DNA of 7,139 nt from Myxococcales bacterium (GTDB lineage Bacteria; Myxococcota_A; UBA9160; SMWR01): the NCBI GenBank assembly GCA_022571825.1, contig JACZXC010000146.1, positions 1-7,139 of the forward strand, given 5' to 3'. The notes beneath the pieces were generated by a model. That model made no database searches. It was not told where the DNA came from and saw only the letters and a list, made by a program, of their open reading frames with translations. Below, in pieces: positions 5,730 through 7,139 of this stretch. The stretch's first letter is position 1. Each line of letters begins with the position of its first letter. The position numbers and the translations under genes were made by a program.

Positions 5730-6734
5730 TCAGGCGAAGGATGTCTGATCCGAGCAGAGGGCTTCTGCCAGTCTGCGCAGACCTTCTCCGATAGAAACGG
5801 TGGGCTCATAGCCGAGGTCACGGCGGGCGGCGCCGATTTCGAACCAGTGGGCCGTCGAGAGCTGGCGTGCGACGAAGCGGGTTAAGGGGGGCTCCTTCGT
5901 GATCCTCAGGAGACCGTATACGAGCTCGGCAAGCGCGCCGATGGCATAGGCGAGCGGTGCGGGAATCTGCCGGGTGACCGGAGGCAGCCCGGCCGCTGCC
6001 AGGATTCCGTTGATGATCTCGGCCAGGGGCATCGGCTCTCCGTTGCTGATGAAGTAGGCATTTCCGGCGCAGGCGGCACCGGGTGCGAGACGATCCGCTG
6101 CCAGGATGTGGGCATCGGCGGCGTTGTCGATATAGACCGTGTCGATCAGATTGGGCCGCTTTCCGATCAGGCGAAGCCGATTCGCCCGGCCGCGGGCCAG
6201 GATGCGGGGAGTCAGATGGTTGTCGCCCGGGCCCCAGATGAGATGCGGGCGCAGGGCCACCGTGCAGAGCTTCTCGTCGTTTGCTTGGAGCACTCGCTGT
6301 TCGGCGATCGCCTTGGTCCGCGGGTAGTGTGCCGAATACTTCGTCGCATAGGGGAGCGACTCGTCACCACCCTCGATGTCCCCGCCCGCGTGGACCACAC
6401 TCGGCGTGCTGGTGTACACCAGTCGCTTCACGCCGTGTGTGCGGCAGGCCGCCAGCACGTTGTCGGTCCCTACAACGTTGGTGCGGTAGTACTGCTGGTA
6501 CGCTCCCCATACGCCCGGCAATGCCGCCACGTGGAAGACCCGCTCGCATCCCCGGGTAGCGGCGGCCACCGCTTCGCCATCGCAGAGATCTCCCCGACGA
6601 ACGTCGACGCCGAGCTTCACGAGCTTCGGGTACTCGCCCCGCGCGAAGCTGCGCACCTGGTCGCCGCGCGCGACGAGCCGGCGCACGATGGCACCTCCGA
6701 GGAAGCCACCTCCTCCGGTGACGAGAACTCTCAC
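5730..6734 (-). CDS. oleD: OleD, 2-alkyl-3-oxoalkanoate reductase (olefin biosynthesis)
   Basis: The 334-residue protein is an extended short-chain dehydrogenase/reductase of the 3-beta-hydroxysteroid dehydrogenase/epimerase type. It begins MRVLVTGGGGFLGGAIVRRL with the TGGxGFLG dinucleotide-binding motif. DVRRGDLCD follows, then FHVAALPGVWGAYQQYY, YTSTPSVVHAGGD with the catalytic Ser/Thr region, and YPRTKAIAEQ giving the YxxxK catalytic pair near residue 140. RPHLIWGPGDNHLTPRIL and DTVYIDNAADAH are characteristic of OleD proteins. In the Ole pathway it reduces the 2-alkyl-3-ketoacid made by OleA to the 2-alkyl-3-hydroxyacid with NADPH, which OleC then converts to a beta-lactone. Translation starts at GTG 6734, which overlaps the oleC TGA in GTGA, so the two are probably translationally coupled. 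The frame is intact and of normal length. Confidence 0.93.
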   Translation of the reverse strand: MRVLVTGGGGFLGGAIVRRLVARGDQVRSFARGEYPKLVKLGVDVRRGDLCDGEAVAAATRGCERVFHVAALPGVWGAYQQYYRTNVVGTDNVLAACRTHGVKRLVYTSTPSVVHAGGDIEGGDESLPYATKYSAHYPRTKAIAEQRVLQANDEKLCTVALRPHLIWGPGDNHLTPRILARGRANRLRLIGKRPNLIDTVYIDNAADAHILAADRLAPGAACAGNAYFISNGEPMPLAEIINGILAAAGLPPVTRQIPAPLAYAIGALAELVYGLLRITKEPPLTRFVARQLSTAHWFEIGAARRDLGYEPTVSIGEGLRRLAEALCSDQTSFA

Positions 6735-7139
6735 GCGAGCCGCCGCGCCGCCCAGAGGGCGAGCTTCTCTCGGCCGATCTTGGCATTGTGGCGAATGTCG
6801 ACCGGGAACCCGCCGTGGTAGAGAATGGTGCCGATCTCACGGGTGTGCTCGTGCTCGGCTCCCAGGGCCAGCAGCTCGCGTGTCAGCGCTTCGTCCGACC
6901 GACCCCCCTTCTCGAGTTCCACGCACAGAACCGGCCGGGTCTCCCCGCCCCGCAGTGTACCCACCAGCGCTGAGCGGTAGACCGCTGGATGTGCGTTGAA
7001 GACCGCCTCGCAGGGTACGGTAAAAAGCGTGCCCGAACTGGCTTCCACACGCTGGGTCATTCGGCCGCAGAACCACAACCGGCCCTGTTCGTCGAGCTAG
7101 CCGAGATCCCCCATGCGATGAGAGAAGCCGTCTCCCTCG
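6731..7139 (-). CDS. oleC: OleC beta-lactone synthetase, C-terminal part, interrupted by in-frame TAG; 5' part outside window
   Basis: OleC is an acyl-AMP-ligase-fold enzyme that uses ATP to close 2-alkyl-3-hydroxyacids to cis-beta-lactones, the step after OleD. Only the C-terminal end is present. Reading from the right edge: EGDGFSHRMGDLG, then TAG at 7099-7097, then LDEQGRLWFCGRMTQRVE, TLFTVPCEAVFNAHPAVYRS, and finally FPVDIRHNAKIGREKLALWA with the Lys expected near the active site of this superfamily. GDLGxLDEQGRLWFCGR is the hinge region between the large and small domains, and the stop sits where a Tyr (or Trp) is usual. After the stop 121 codons remain open to TGA 6731-6733. The motif after it is CGRMTQ, where I would expect CGRKAH. 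The ANL-fold C-terminal domain is otherwise complete. The nonsense codon would remove the whole small domain, so the gene is either dead, recoded or misread. It overlaps oleD by four bases. Confidence 0.85.

Noticed and set aside
6108..6821. A 237-codon plus-strand frame antisense to oleD
   Set aside because: oleD has strong motifs over this whole stretch; the antisense product has none.
1..7139. Insertion sequences, CRISPR arrays, rRNA or att sites
   Set aside because: No transposase motif, no spaced direct repeats, no terminal inverted repeats and no rRNA-like stretch were seen.

Overview
The window is GC-rich bacterial DNA with short intergenic gaps and strong G/C bias at third codon positions. 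The right edge carries oleC-oleD of the long-chain olefin (head-to-head hydrocarbon) pathway. The other genes are a TesB-like thioesterase, a SnoaL-like protein, a linalool dehydratase/isomerase (LDI)-like protein, a glutathione S-transferase-like gene and a Tat-exported FAD oxidoreductase. This mix suits an environmental high-GC proteobacterium or a delta-proteobacterial relative (Myxococcota, Desulfobacterota or Binatota type). No marker in the window fixes the taxon.

Layout, left to right. (1) A thioesterase gene on the minus strand fills 1-743 and runs off the left edge. (2) After a 215-bp divergent gap, a SnoaL/NTF2-fold gene lies on the plus strand (959-1498), followed by a poorly preserved small reading frame (1584-1837). 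(3) An LDI-like gene occupies 1899-3374 on the plus strand and contains one in-frame TGA at 2553-2555. (4) A GST-like gene with only its N-terminal domain lies convergently on the minus strand (3459-3872). (5) Divergent from it, a Tat/FAD oxidoreductase spans 4036-5370 with one in-frame TAG at 4828-4830. (6) A 359-bp gap without a recognisable gene follows. (7) oleD (5730-6734) and the 3' end of oleC (6731 to the right edge) lie on the minus strand, joined by a 4-base stop/start overlap. The oleC part has an in-frame TAG at 7097-7099.

The most interesting signal is the TGA in the LDI-like gene. It falls nine residues after the Cys of the conserved Cys-Glu motif, exactly where LDI has its second active-site cysteine (Cys171 and Cys180 in Castellaniella defragrans). 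Eighteen bases after the TGA is a GGTCT apical loop on a 5-7 bp stem. As I recall it, this is the same loop, at the same spacing and in the same codon phase, as the E. coli fdhF SECIS element. Family-like coding sequence continues for 272 residues. The best hypothesis is a selenocysteine-containing LDI-like enzyme. The competing explanation is decay or sequence error: two neighbouring genes carry in-frame TAG codons, one gene looks truncated and one looks frameshifted.

No single pathway can be read from the whole window. OleC and OleD work together on 2-alkyl-3-ketoacids. The thioesterase, SnoaL-like, LDI-like and GST genes would fit lipid or isoprenoid catabolism, but that is inference.
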